From NCBI RefSeq assembly GCF_003236315.1, contig NZ_POTY01000001.1, forward strand, positions 57,137 to 121,136: a DNA stretch of 64,000 nucleotides, read 5' to 3'. Shown here piece after piece: positions 52,596 to 60,543 of this stretch. A model generated the notes under the pieces. The model did not search any database. It was not told the origin of the DNA and saw nothing but the letters and a program-made list of their open reading frames with translations. The number at the start of each line of letters is the position of its first letter. Position 1 is the stretch's first letter. Both the position numbers and the translations under genes were made by a program. Origin of the DNA: Micromonospora craterilacus (GTDB lineage: Bacteria; Actinomycetota; Actinomycetes; Mycobacteriales; Micromonosporaceae).

Positions 52596-53537
52596 TCATC
52601 GGGCGGCCAGGTGTCCCAGGGCGGCCACGCCGACCAGGAGCAGGCCCCATACGGCGAGGTTCACGACCATCGTCCGGTCCCGCAGCAGGACCCGGACCGG
52701 ATCACCGCCACCTCGCTCGACGAGCACGACCTGCAGGTAGCGGAACACCGCGAACAGGGCACACGGGGCGGTGAGCAGGGCGGCCACCCCGACGCGTGCC
52801 TCCGCGTGCAGGTACATCAGATAGGAGACGACGGTCAGCGTCGCCGACAGCACCAGCAGCTGGTCGAGGAACTGCACGGTGTAGCTGCGTAGCGCGGGCC
52901 GGTGGCCGGCGCCGGCGGTCTGCACCTCGTGCCGACGTTTGCCGAGGATCAGCACGAGGCACACGGCCAGGACACAGATCACCAGCCAGCCGGCGACCGG
53001 GTGGCCGGTGGCCAGGTAGCCCTGGAGCAGACGCAGCACGAAACCGGCGGCCACCACGAAGACGTCCACCAGCGGCACGTGTTTGAGCCCTGCGCTGTAG
53101 ACGCCGTTGAGCAGCAGGTAGCTGAGGACCGGCCACCAGGACAGCGCCGACGAGACGGCGACGAAGGCGCCGAGCCCGGCCGCGAGCAGCACCGCGCAGA
53201 GCACGGCGACGGGTACCGGCACCAGCCCGGCGGCGATGGGCCGGTGCCGTTTCTGCGGGTGCAGCCGGTCCCGATGCCGGTCGGCGATGTCGTTGACCAC
53301 GTAGACGAGCGAGGAGGCCACGGTGAAGGCGAGCAGCGCGGCGGCCACCCGCCCGATCGTCGTCATCCCCCAGGTCGGCGCGTCCAGCAGGGGCAGCGGG
53401 ACGACGAACAGGTTCTTCGGCCATTGGCCGGGACGCAGCACGGCGACCAGGTGTCGCACCGAGGTCGGCCGGACGCGGTGTCCCGACGCGGACGGGGCGA
53501 CCGGTTCGACCGGTGGGTGGGTGTCCAGCAGTGACAT
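52596..53537 (-). CDS. UbiA-family prenyltransferase, resembling phosphoribosyl-polyprenyl synthase
   Basis: 313 residues with about eight or nine membrane helices. Asp-rich motifs: NDIADRHRDRLHPQKRHRP (about 81-99) is close to the first motif of decaprenyl-phosphate phosphoribosyltransferase, and RPGQWPKNLFV near the N-terminus is also shared with that branch. The second Asp motif is less clear (SAGLKHVPLVDVFV). The expected chemistry is transfer of phosphoribose from PRPP to a polyprenyl phosphate, or another prenyl transfer. It begins 12 bases after the epimerase stop. Confidence 0.82.
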   Translation of the reverse strand: MSLLDTHPPVEPVAPSASGHRVRPTSVRHLVAVLRPGQWPKNLFVVPLPLLDAPTWGMTTIGRVAAALLAFTVASSLVYVVNDIADRHRDRLHPQKRHRPIAAGLVPVPVAVLCAVLLAAGLGAFVAVSSALSWWPVLSYLLLNGVYSAGLKHVPLVDVFVVAAGFVLRLLQGYLATGHPVAGWLVICVLAVCLVLILGKRRHEVQTAGAGHRPALRSYTVQFLDQLLVLSATLTVVSYLMYLHAEARVGVAALLTAPCALFAVFRYLQVVLVERGGGDPVRVLLRDRTMVVNLAVWGLLLVGVAALGHLAAR

Positions 53538-53549
53538 GTCTCCCCCGCC

Positions 53550-54593
53550 TCAGAAGAAGATCTTCGCCATGGCGAGGGCGCCCTGCCGCCACGGCTCCCG
53601 GCTGGTCCGGCCGGTGACGCCGGCCGGTGACGCGGTCGCTCGTTCGGCACGCCACCACTCGTAGGTGCGCAGGATGGCGTCCCGGTTGGACAGTCGGGGT
53701 GTGAAGCCCAGGCGGTCACGGGCCTTGTCGATGCTCACGTACGAGTCGGCCATGAGCTTGTGCAGCAGCCGCCCGTACACCGGGGACAGCCCGACTCGTT
53801 GCAGCGTGGCCAGCACGGCCAGGGCGGGACGGGCCGGCAGGCCGATCACTCGCCGCCCGTGACCGGCCGCGTCGAGCACCGCCTGGAAGTCGTCCCGCCA
53901 GGTGCCGAATTCGGCGGCGGCCAGGTTGTAGGTGTCGTCGGCGACCGCCCGCGGCGCGTGCAGGACGGTCACCACCGCGTCCACCAGGTCCTCCAGCGCG
54001 AGCATCTGCACCCGCACGTCGCCGCGGCCGAGCACCGGGAAGTTCCGGCCCTCCTCGGCCCATTCGAAGAGCATCGCGAACAGACCCATCCGGCCGGGAC
54101 CGAGGAAGGTCTTCGGGCGCAGGATCGACACGCAGTGCCCGTCGGCGCGGTACTTCTCGACGACCTCCTCGGCCTCGATCTTGGCGGCGTTGTACGCGTC
54201 GACCTCCTCGCGCGGGTGCTCCTCGGCCGTGGGCACGATCCGGGGCAGCCCGTAGACGGCGGTCGAGGAGATGTGCACCAGGCGCGGCACGCCTGCCGAG
54301 GCCGCCGCGCCGAACACGGTCCGCGCGCCGCCGACGATGATCGAGCGGATCTGCGCGGACGGGTAGCTGGGCAACGCCGAGGCGCAATGCACGACGGCGG
54401 CGGCGCCGGCCAGCGCGGCGGCCATGGCCGCCGGGTCGCGTACGTCCGCGACGGTCCAGGCCAGCCTCTCGGCGGTCGTGTCGGCCGGACGCAGGTCGAT
54501 GCCGTGGACCCGGTGGCCGTCGGCGAGCAGCCGCCGGACCAGGTGCGAGCCGAGCATGCCGCCGGCGCCGGTGACGACGATGGGTCCTACCAC
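53550..54593 (-). CDS. NAD-dependent epimerase/dehydratase (extended SDR)
   Basis: 347 residues. Rossmann motif IVVTGAGGMLGSHLVRRLLADG, catalytic region HISSTAVYGLP and the YNAAKIEAE variant of YxxxK, plus KTFLGPGRMG. Substrates of this family are nucleotide sugars or sugar-lipid intermediates; a DprE2-like reduction or an epimerisation would both suit a UbiA partner. GTG 54593 overlaps the aminotransferase stop by seven bases. Confidence 0.85.
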   Translation of the reverse strand: MVGPIVVTGAGGMLGSHLVRRLLADGHRVHGIDLRPADTTAERLAWTVADVRDPAAMAAALAGAAAVVHCASALPSYPSAQIRSIIVGGARTVFGAAASAGVPRLVHISSTAVYGLPRIVPTAEEHPREEVDAYNAAKIEAEEVVEKYRADGHCVSILRPKTFLGPGRMGLFAMLFEWAEEGRNFPVLGRGDVRVQMLALEDLVDAVVTVLHAPRAVADDTYNLAAAEFGTWRDDFQAVLDAAGHGRRVIGLPARPALAVLATLQRVGLSPVYGRLLHKLMADSYVSIDKARDRLGFTPRLSNRDAILRTYEWWRAERATASPAGVTGRTSREPWRQGALAMAKIFF

Positions 54594-56002
54594 AGCGAGC
54601 TCACCTTCTCCTTGACGAAGCGGGCCACCAGCCGGGTGAGGCCCTGTTCGAGGGTCTTGTCGAGGCAGGTCACCGCGTACTCGACGTCGGTGGGGTCGGT
54701 GACCAGCGGGGGCGCCAGCACGAGCGGGTTCTCCCCGTTGAGGGTGTAGTAGGTGTAGATGCCGTGGTCGCGGTAGAGGGCGTCCACCACGGCGCAGGTG
54801 ATGAGCTTGAACCGGAACCGTGGGTCGCGGGCCAGCCCGACCGGTGCCAGCTTCCCCACCAGGTCGAGCACCCTGGGCCCGCCGTCGAGGAAGACGCCCC
54901 ACAGGGCGCCGCAGCCGTCGACTCGCGCGACCGCGTCCCGGTGCCGCTCGGCCAGCCGGGTCAGGCCGGCGTCGAGAACCCGGCCGATCTCCCTGGCCCG
55001 GGTCGGGTAGTCGTCGTCGAGCGCGATGTTGACCGCCTCCAGCGCGGTGGCGGTCTCCTCGCCGAAGCCGTAGTAGGTGGTGCTGGTGCTCTGCAGCAGG
55101 GCGTCGGTGAGGTTGTCGTACGCCCGGCGGAACACCGGCTCGCGGGCGACGAACGCGGAGATCGACGACTTCCCACCGCCGAACGACTTGGAGGTGGTCA
55201 GTACGTCCGGCAGCAGGCCCGGGTAGCGCATGAAGTGGAACAGACTGCCGGTCTTGCCCCAACCGGTGTAGATCTCGTCGAAGATCAGCACGATGTCCTC
55301 GGCGTCGCACAGCTCCCGCAGTCCGCGCAGGAACTCCTCCGAGCAGGCCTGGATGGTGGAGGCGCTGAACGGTTCGATGAGGACGGCGTAGACGTCGTTC
55401 CGGTGCCGGCGCACCGCCTCGCGGACCGAGGCCAGGTCGTTGTAGCGGAACGTGTCGATGCCCGGGATGGTGGGGAAGGCGAAGGTGCGGGGCGCGCCGG
55501 TCAGCCCGCCGGAGCCGAGCAGCTTGCCGTGGAAGGCGATGTCGGCGCGCAGTACGGTCCCCCGCTTCCCGCCGTGGTACTTGTAGGCGAGCTTCACCGC
55601 CCCCTCGACCGCCTCCGCGCCGGAGTTGGGCAGGAACGACATGTTCAGGTCTCCGGGCAGCACCGCGGCCAGGTTGTGGCTGAGCGCCGCCAGGTACGGC
55701 GAGAAGTAGGTCTTGTGGACCTCCATCCGGCGCTCCCGCGCGAAGCGCTCTCTGGCGGCCAGGATCCGGGGATGGTTGTGGCCGTGGCTGAGCACCCCGA
55801 CACCGCCGGTGAGGTCGAGGAGCCGTCGGCCGTCCCGCAGGGTGATGTGGGCGCCTTCGGCGTGCGCGACAAGTTCCCGGCCGAAGCCGAACGAGGTCAT
55901 CAGCTTCACCTGGCTGCGGTTGACGTAGCGGCGGTACAGGTCGTGCACCTCGTCGACGTCGAGCCGTTCGGCGTCGTCAAGGGTGAACAGGTTGGGGGGC
56001 AT
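54587..56002 (-). CDS. Class III (PLP-dependent) aminotransferase
   Basis: 471 residues, fold type I. LDLTGGVGVLSHGHNHP, the Asp of LIFDEIYTGWGKTG and the PLP Schiff-base Lys in TTSKSFGGGKSS are visible. Class III enzymes usually transfer an amino group to an aldehyde or ketone carbon at a chain end, as in ornithine or aminobacteriohopanetriol pathways. Here the acceptor would be a keto group on a sugar or lipid built by the operon. The start overlaps the end of the flippase-like gene by 26 bases. Confidence 0.88.
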   Translation of the reverse strand: MPPNLFTLDDAERLDVDEVHDLYRRYVNRSQVKLMTSFGFGRELVAHAEGAHITLRDGRRLLDLTGGVGVLSHGHNHPRILAARERFARERRMEVHKTYFSPYLAALSHNLAAVLPGDLNMSFLPNSGAEAVEGAVKLAYKYHGGKRGTVLRADIAFHGKLLGSGGLTGAPRTFAFPTIPGIDTFRYNDLASVREAVRRHRNDVYAVLIEPFSASTIQACSEEFLRGLRELCDAEDIVLIFDEIYTGWGKTGSLFHFMRYPGLLPDVLTTSKSFGGGKSSISAFVAREPVFRRAYDNLTDALLQSTSTTYYGFGEETATALEAVNIALDDDYPTRAREIGRVLDAGLTRLAERHRDAVARVDGCGALWGVFLDGGPRVLDLVGKLAPVGLARDPRFRFKLITCAVVDALYRDHGIYTYYTLNGENPLVLAPPLVTDPTDVEYAVTCLDKTLEQGLTRLVARFVKEKVSSLW

Positions 56003-56930
56003 GGTTCTCTCCCGTCGGTTCGGTGGAGGGGACGGACGTACGGGTGCGGGCCCAGGCGAGCACCACCAGCGAGGTGGTGATCTCGACGAGGACGCAGACG
56101 ACGCGGCTGGCGACGGCGGCGGCGCCGGCCACGCCGAGCGGAAGGACGGCGGCCAGGGCGGCGAGGATGGTCACCTCGCGGACTCCCCATCCGTCGGGCA
56201 CCAGGAGAGCGAGGCTGCCGGCGACCGTGGCGAGGGCGAATGCGCCGATGGCCGGCGCCGCGGCCGCCATCGGCGGCGCGCCGAGCGCCACGGCCAGGGC
56301 CCACAGGTGCAGACCGGAGACCAACCAGGAGAGGGTGGCCAGCGCGAGCGCCCGCCGGACCAGCCGGGCGGCCGGCGGCTGCACCGGGTGCCGCAGCCGC
56401 CGGCTCACCGCCGTGACCGGTGCCGTGACCAGCGCCGGTACGGCAGCGCAGGTCACGAGGAGCAGCAGCGGCACGGCGATCCACCACGCCTGCTGGCCGC
56501 CGAGGGCGGCCGGGGCGGCGAGCAGGCCGACACCGGCTCCGGTGAGCAGGGTCAGGGCGAGGCTGATCAGGTACGCCGAGGCCATCCGGGGGCCGGGCAC
56601 CCCCGCCGTGCGGCCCAGTTCGATGTGGGTGAGCACGCCCCACACCCGTCCGGGCAGATACTTGCCGAGTTGGCCGAGGAAGAAGATTCGGGCGGCGGTG
56701 GCCCCGGTCATCGGTCCGGTGTCGGCGAGCAGTACCTGCCAGGCGTACCGGCCGAGCATCAGGCCGGCGAGGTTCGCCAGCACCGCCGCCGCCAGCAGCG
56801 GGGCCGTCTCGGGGCGGAGCAGGGTCCGGGCCGCCTGTGCGCCGTCGTGGCGTAGCACCAGCACCAGACCGACCAGGGCCGCGCCGACGAGGATCGGGGT
56901 GAGTAGGCGGCGGAGCCGCTCCCGGTTCAC
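55977..56930 (-). CDS. UPF0104/LPG-synthase-TM-type flippase-like membrane protein
   Basis: 317 residues, eight or so transmembrane helices. FFLGQLGKYLPGRVWGVLTHIELGR is the family signature found in the membrane part of MprF and stand-alone UPF0104 proteins, which can move lipids or lipid-linked sugars across the membrane. No soluble aminoacyltransferase domain is attached. It overlaps both neighbours, so it belongs to this operon and may export the product. Confidence 0.82.
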   Translation of the reverse strand: MNRERLRRLLTPILVGAALVGLVLVLRHDGAQAARTLLRPETAPLLAAAVLANLAGLMLGRYAWQVLLADTGPMTGATAARIFFLGQLGKYLPGRVWGVLTHIELGRTAGVPGPRMASAYLISLALTLLTGAGVGLLAAPAALGGQQAWWIAVPLLLLVTCAAVPALVTAPVTAVSRRLRHPVQPPAARLVRRALALATLSWLVSGLHLWALAVALGAPPMAAAAPAIGAFALATVAGSLALLVPDGWGVREVTILAALAAVLPLGVAGAAAVASRVVCVLVEITTSLVVLAWARTRTSVPSTEPTGENHAPQPVHP

Positions 56931-57970
56931 GGTCCGTCACCGGAGGGGGTGGACGGGACGAGTCGACTCCGGGGGCGTACCGCCGGTCGGTGTCGGCGGG
57001 TCAGCCAACGGGCCCCGCCGACTGCCGCCCCGGCCAGCAGGACGAGATGCACCAGCAGGTGCACCGCGAGGAAGTAGCCGAGGAAACGCACCCCCCGGTG
57101 GCGGGCGACGAACCGGCACAGGCCGGGATCGGCGGCGGCGAACACGGCCAGCAGGGCGACGGGCAGGAGGGCCGCCACCGGCGCGACCGTGACCAGCGGA
57201 AGGGTGGCCACGGCGGCGGCGACGGCGGCCACGCCCAGCGGGCGGTTCGCGGTGAGACTGGCGCTGCCCGGCCGGCGGGCCGCCAGCACGGTCGGCACCA
57301 GCAGTTGCGAGCGGCGGAACTGTTCGGCCAGCAGCGGGCCGAGCCGGTCCACCTCGTCGTGACGTGCGACGACCCGGTCGGTCAGCAGAATCCGGAAGCG
57401 AGGGGCAAGGCGGTCGCTGTACTCGAGGTCCTCGGAGTCGCGCAGTCGCTCGTCGAAGGGGCCGACGTCGTCCAGCACCGTACGGGGCACGGCGGCCTGG
57501 GCGAAGAAGGCGGTCCGTACCTCGCCCACCGCACGCCGCCGCCACCAGTACGCGTGCAGCACCCGGTACCACTCGACGGGGCCGTCGTCGATCAGCGGCT
57601 CCGGGGCGATGATGCCGTGTACGCAGCCGAGCGGGACGTCCGCGTCCGGGCGGTCGGCCGCGAGCAGTTCGAGCGCGTTGGCGATCGCGTCCGGTGCCAG
57701 TGCCTCGTCGGAGTCGAGGAAGAACACGATGTCGCCGCTGCTGGCGGCGATCCCGGCGTTGCGGGCGGCGGAGACGCCCCGGTTGCCGGGCAGCTCGATC
57801 AGGGTGCAGGGCAGACGCCGTGCGATGTCGCGGGACGAGTCGGTGCTGCCGTCGTCGACGACGATCACCTCGTCGGGTCGGCGAGTCTGTTCGAGCACCG
57901 AGCGGATACAGAGGGCGAGGGTCTTCTCGTAGTTGTGGTTCGGTATGACGACCGAGACGGTCACGCTCAT
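56927..57970 (-). CDS. GT2-family glycosyltransferase with C-terminal membrane helices (copy 1)
   Basis: 347 residues. VSVVIPNHNYEKTLALCIRS, VIVVDDGSTDSSRD, ARNAGIAASSGDIVFFLDSD (DxD-type) and RDSEDLEYSDRL, with C-terminal hydrophobic helices. Layout and several positions correspond to the GT2 at the other end of the operon, so the two probably arose by duplication and add different sugars or act in succession. Its stop overlaps the flippase-like gene by four bases (ATGA). Confidence 0.87.
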   Translation of the reverse strand: MSVTVSVVIPNHNYEKTLALCIRSVLEQTRRPDEVIVVDDGSTDSSRDIARRLPCTLIELPGNRGVSAARNAGIAASSGDIVFFLDSDEALAPDAIANALELLAADRPDADVPLGCVHGIIAPEPLIDDGPVEWYRVLHAYWWRRRAVGEVRTAFFAQAAVPRTVLDDVGPFDERLRDSEDLEYSDRLAPRFRILLTDRVVARHDEVDRLGPLLAEQFRRSQLLVPTVLAARRPGSASLTANRPLGVAAVAAAVATLPLVTVAPVAALLPVALLAVFAAADPGLCRFVARHRGVRFLGYFLAVHLLVHLVLLAGAAVGGARWLTRRHRPAVRPRSRLVPSTPSGDGP

Positions 57971-58024
57971 GGCCGGCAGTCAAGGTGCGCCCGCTATCGA
58001 GTCGTTATCGTCCGGCCGGTGCCG

Positions 58025-58738
58025 TCAGCGGGGCAGCCACCTGCCGACCCTTGCCTCCTTCGCCTCCCGGTACACCTCGGCCGCGAGCGCGTTGGTGGCG
58101 ATCTCGACCTCCGCCCTGGTCACCCGGTGACTCAGGCCCGGCCAGGTCGGGAAAGCCGGCCCGGCCGCGGTGGTGACACCGGTGGCGTCCAGCAGCGCGG
58201 CACCCGTCGCGGGCCAGGCCGGGTCGAGCGCGTCCGGTGGGACGGTCGTGACGATCACCAGGTCGGCCCCGCGCAGCGCCTCGGGAACCGCCCGGGTCAC
58301 GGTGACGTCCACGCCGCCACGTCGGCGGGTCACGTCCGGACCGCCGGGGGCCGCCGCCGGGGCCGGCCCGGGCCGGCAGATCGTGACCTGGCTGCCCGGC
58401 GGCAGGACCGCCGCCAGTGGCCGCAGGTAGACCGCCTCGCAGCGGGCGTCGCCGAGCAGCCCGACCAGCGGGATCCGGCGGCGGACCAGGGCCCGCGCGA
58501 GGGCGGCCACGACGCAGGCCAGCGGCAGCCACCGCAGGTCCGGCGAGGACACCAGGCAGACCACCGGCCCGGCCGGTGCCGCCGAGACGACGGTCAGGTC
58601 GCCAGTACGGCAGGCCGGCGGCGCCTCCGGCGTCGGCCCGGCGAGCGCCCGGGCGACCGTCCGGACGGGATCCATCCTGCCGAGCAGCAGGCCGGTGCTC
58701 CGGTCGTCGAGATACAGGATGGCGTCCGCAAGCCTCAT
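58025..58738 (-). CDS. Unrecognised protein, first gene of the envelope operon
   Basis: 237 residues with no family I recognise. The pattern of alternating hydrophobic strands and helices (LTVVSAAPAGPVVCLVSS, ADLVIVTTVPP, LLDATGVTT) suggests a soluble alpha/beta domain. A central Ala/Leu-rich helix pair (LACVVAALARALVRRRIPLVGLL) could touch the membrane. ATG 58738 has GGAG five bases upstream; ATG/GTG options further upstream lack a ribosome site. The following GT2 starts 54 bases after its stop in the same direction. Confidence 0.6.
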   Translation of the reverse strand: MRLADAILYLDDRSTGLLLGRMDPVRTVARALAGPTPEAPPACRTGDLTVVSAAPAGPVVCLVSSPDLRWLPLACVVAALARALVRRRIPLVGLLGDARCEAVYLRPLAAVLPPGSQVTICRPGPAPAAAPGGPDVTRRRGGVDVTVTRAVPEALRGADLVIVTTVPPDALDPAWPATGAALLDATGVTTAAGPAFPTWPGLSHRVTRAEVEIATNALAAEVYREAKEARVGRWLPR

Positions 58739-58921
58739 TGCCGCTCCGGTGTCGGGGGGAGGGGCACTCTCGCACGACCACCTATCGGACGGCCTTCGGT
58801 GTGCCATCGTCAACGCTGCCGCGCCCGTTCACGCATCGACGAAAGGCGAACGATAGTGGGGCGATGGCGGCGGGCCGTCTGCTCGGGTCAGTCGAACGAC
58901 ACGAGACAGGAGGAAGCCGTG

Positions 58922-59008
58922 ATGGCACAGGCCAGCTCGGACACCCACTGGGGCCGTACCCGGCGGGCGACGACCCGCCAGCTCTTCGCGTCGCAGCCCG
59001 GTGGCTGA
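58922..59008 (+). CDS. Short peptide ORF (28 residues)
   Basis: ATG 58922 is preceded by AGGAGG at eight bases, the strongest ribosome site in this region. The product, MAQASSDTHWGRTRRATTRQ and eight more residues ending PGG, matches no family I know. A perfect 14-base palindrome follows the stop at 59015. It may be a leader peptide or the residue of a gene lost next to the truncated amidohydrolase. Confidence 0.35.
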   Translation: MAQASSDTHWGRTRRATTRQLFASQPGG

Positions 59009-59014
59009 CCGTCG

Positions 59015-59028
59015 GTCACCGCGGTGAC
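59015..59028. repeat. Palindrome after the short peptide ORF
   Basis: GTCACCGCGGTGAC is self-complementary over 14 bases. It could act as an operator or, with the short ORF, as part of an attenuator. Confidence 0.35.
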
Positions 59029-59036
59029 AGTCCGGA

Positions 59037-59480
59037 ATGCACCTCCGTCGGCTTGCCGGACTCGCGCAAGCCGTCGGCAACGGCCTCGGCGCCGAGCTGA
59101 CCATGCTGCCGCTGCCCGCACCCCTGCGACTCATCCCGCTCCGCACGCTGCGCGACGCGGGCGTCGCGGTGGCGGCGAGCAGTGACTACCCGGCCGGCAC
59201 GCTGTCACCACTGGCCGGCATCCAGGCCGCGGTCACCCGCCGCGTCGTCGACGGCACGGTCGTCCACCAGGACGAGGGCCTGACCGTCGAACAGGCGCTC
59301 GCGGCGTACACCAGGGAGGCCGCCGCAGCTCTGGGGGTGGCCGGACAGGCGGGTGTGCTGCGTACCGGTGCCGCCGCGGACCTGGTCGAACTCGACCGGG
59401 ACCCGGTGCGCGGCGACCCGGAGCGGATCACCGGGATCAAGGTCACCGGCACCTGGTGCGCGGGCCACCGCACCGCGTGA
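59037..59480 (+). pseudogene. Truncated amidohydrolase (YtcJ-like), C-terminal fragment
   Basis: About 147 codons whose second half aligns with the C-terminal end of YtcJ-type amidohydrolases: PLRTLRDAGVAVAASSDYPAG, LTVEQALAAYTREAAAALGV and GAAADLVELDRDP. Intact proteins of this family are over 500 residues, with the metal-binding His in the missing part. No matching upstream coding sequence is visible in any frame. It is best read as a degraded remnant. Confidence 0.7.
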
Positions 59481-59543
59481 CCGGCCGGCCGGCGGCGGCC
59501 CCACCAGACGACATCGACGGTCGCCGGGTGGGGCCGCGCACGG

Positions 59544-60404
59544 TCAGGGCTGGTCGAGGCGAGCGAGGTGCTCGGCCGACAGTTGGAGATCGGCCGCGGC
59601 GACGGAGTCACGGATCGTCTCGGGGCGCGACGAACCCGGGATCGGGATCACGCCCGGCGCCTTCGCCAGCATCCAGGCCAGGCAGACCTGTTGCGGGCTG
59701 ACCCCGTGCTCTCCGGCGACCTCGGCGAACACCGCGAACCGTGAACCCAGGGCGCCGGCGTTGGAGATGCCACCGAGCGGGCTCCAGGGCAGAAACGCGA
59801 TGCCGAGGTCCGCGCACAGCGCGAGTTCCGGTTCGCTGGAGCGGAAGGCGGGCGAGTACTGGTTCTGCACGCTGACCAGCCGGCCACCGAGGATCTCGTT
59901 GGCGAGCACGATCTGCTCGGGATCGGCGTTGGAGATGCCGGCCATCCGGATCTTCCCGGCGTCGAGCAGGTCCCGGATGGCGCCGACGGAGTCCGCGTAC
60001 GGGACCTCGGGATCAGGCCGGTGGAACTGGTAGAGCCCGATCGCCTCGACGCCGAGTCGCTTGAGGGACGCCTCGCAGGCGCTCTTCAGGTACTCGGGCG
60101 ACCCGTTCTGGGTCCATGAGCCGTCGCCGGGGCGCAGGTGGCCGCCCTTCGTGGCGATCAGCACGCCGGACGTGTCGCCGCCGTAGGTCGCCACGGCGCG
60201 GGCGATCAGCGACTCGTTGTGGCCGACGTCGTTGGCGTACAGGTGGTAGGCGTCCGCGGTGTCGATCAGCGTGACGCCGGCGTCCAGCGCGGCGTGGATC
60301 GTGGCGATCGAACGCTGCTCGTCGGGCCGGCCCTCGATCGACATCGGCATGCCGCCGAGGCCGATCGCGCCGACGGCGATGTCACCGATACGGCGGGTGT
60401 GCAT
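59544..60404 (-). CDS. Aldo/keto reductase
   Basis: 286 residues, AKR barrel: LIDTADAYHLYANDVGHNE (catalytic D and Y), IATKGGH (Lys), GLYQFHRPDP (His), and the NADP-binding IPIPGSSRPETIRDSV. It should reduce an aldehyde or ketone of unknown identity. ATG 60404 is preceded by GAGGAGGAG. Divergent from a LysR regulator, which is the expected controller. Confidence 0.88.
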   Translation of the reverse strand: MHTRRIGDIAVGAIGLGGMPMSIEGRPDEQRSIATIHAALDAGVTLIDTADAYHLYANDVGHNESLIARAVATYGGDTSGVLIATKGGHLRPGDGSWTQNGSPEYLKSACEASLKRLGVEAIGLYQFHRPDPEVPYADSVGAIRDLLDAGKIRMAGISNADPEQIVLANEILGGRLVSVQNQYSPAFRSSEPELALCADLGIAFLPWSPLGGISNAGALGSRFAVFAEVAGEHGVSPQQVCLAWMLAKAPGVIPIPGSSRPETIRDSVAAADLQLSAEHLARLDQP

Positions 60405-60513
60405 GGAGGCTCCTCCTCGAAGCGGTGCGGATTCGACGCGCGCGGAGGTTGCCCCCGCGGCGCACGGGTTCCAGCCTCCACCCCGACGGCTAAGCTGTCC
60501 AACAGAAGAATCT

Positions 60514-60526
60514 GATTCCGGCAATC
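60514..60526. promoter_or_regulatory. Candidate LysR-binding site
   Basis: GATT-CCGGC-AATC is a perfect interrupted palindrome of the T-N11-A type typical for LysR regulators. It lies 17 bases upstream of the LysR GTG start, in the divergent gap. Confidence 0.55.
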
Positions 60527-60543
60527 GGTGTTGGTGATGAATC

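Noticed and set aside
54594..55310. Upstream extension of the epimerase frame
   Set aside because: It is the shadow of the aminotransferase. The Rossmann motif begins right after GTG 54593.
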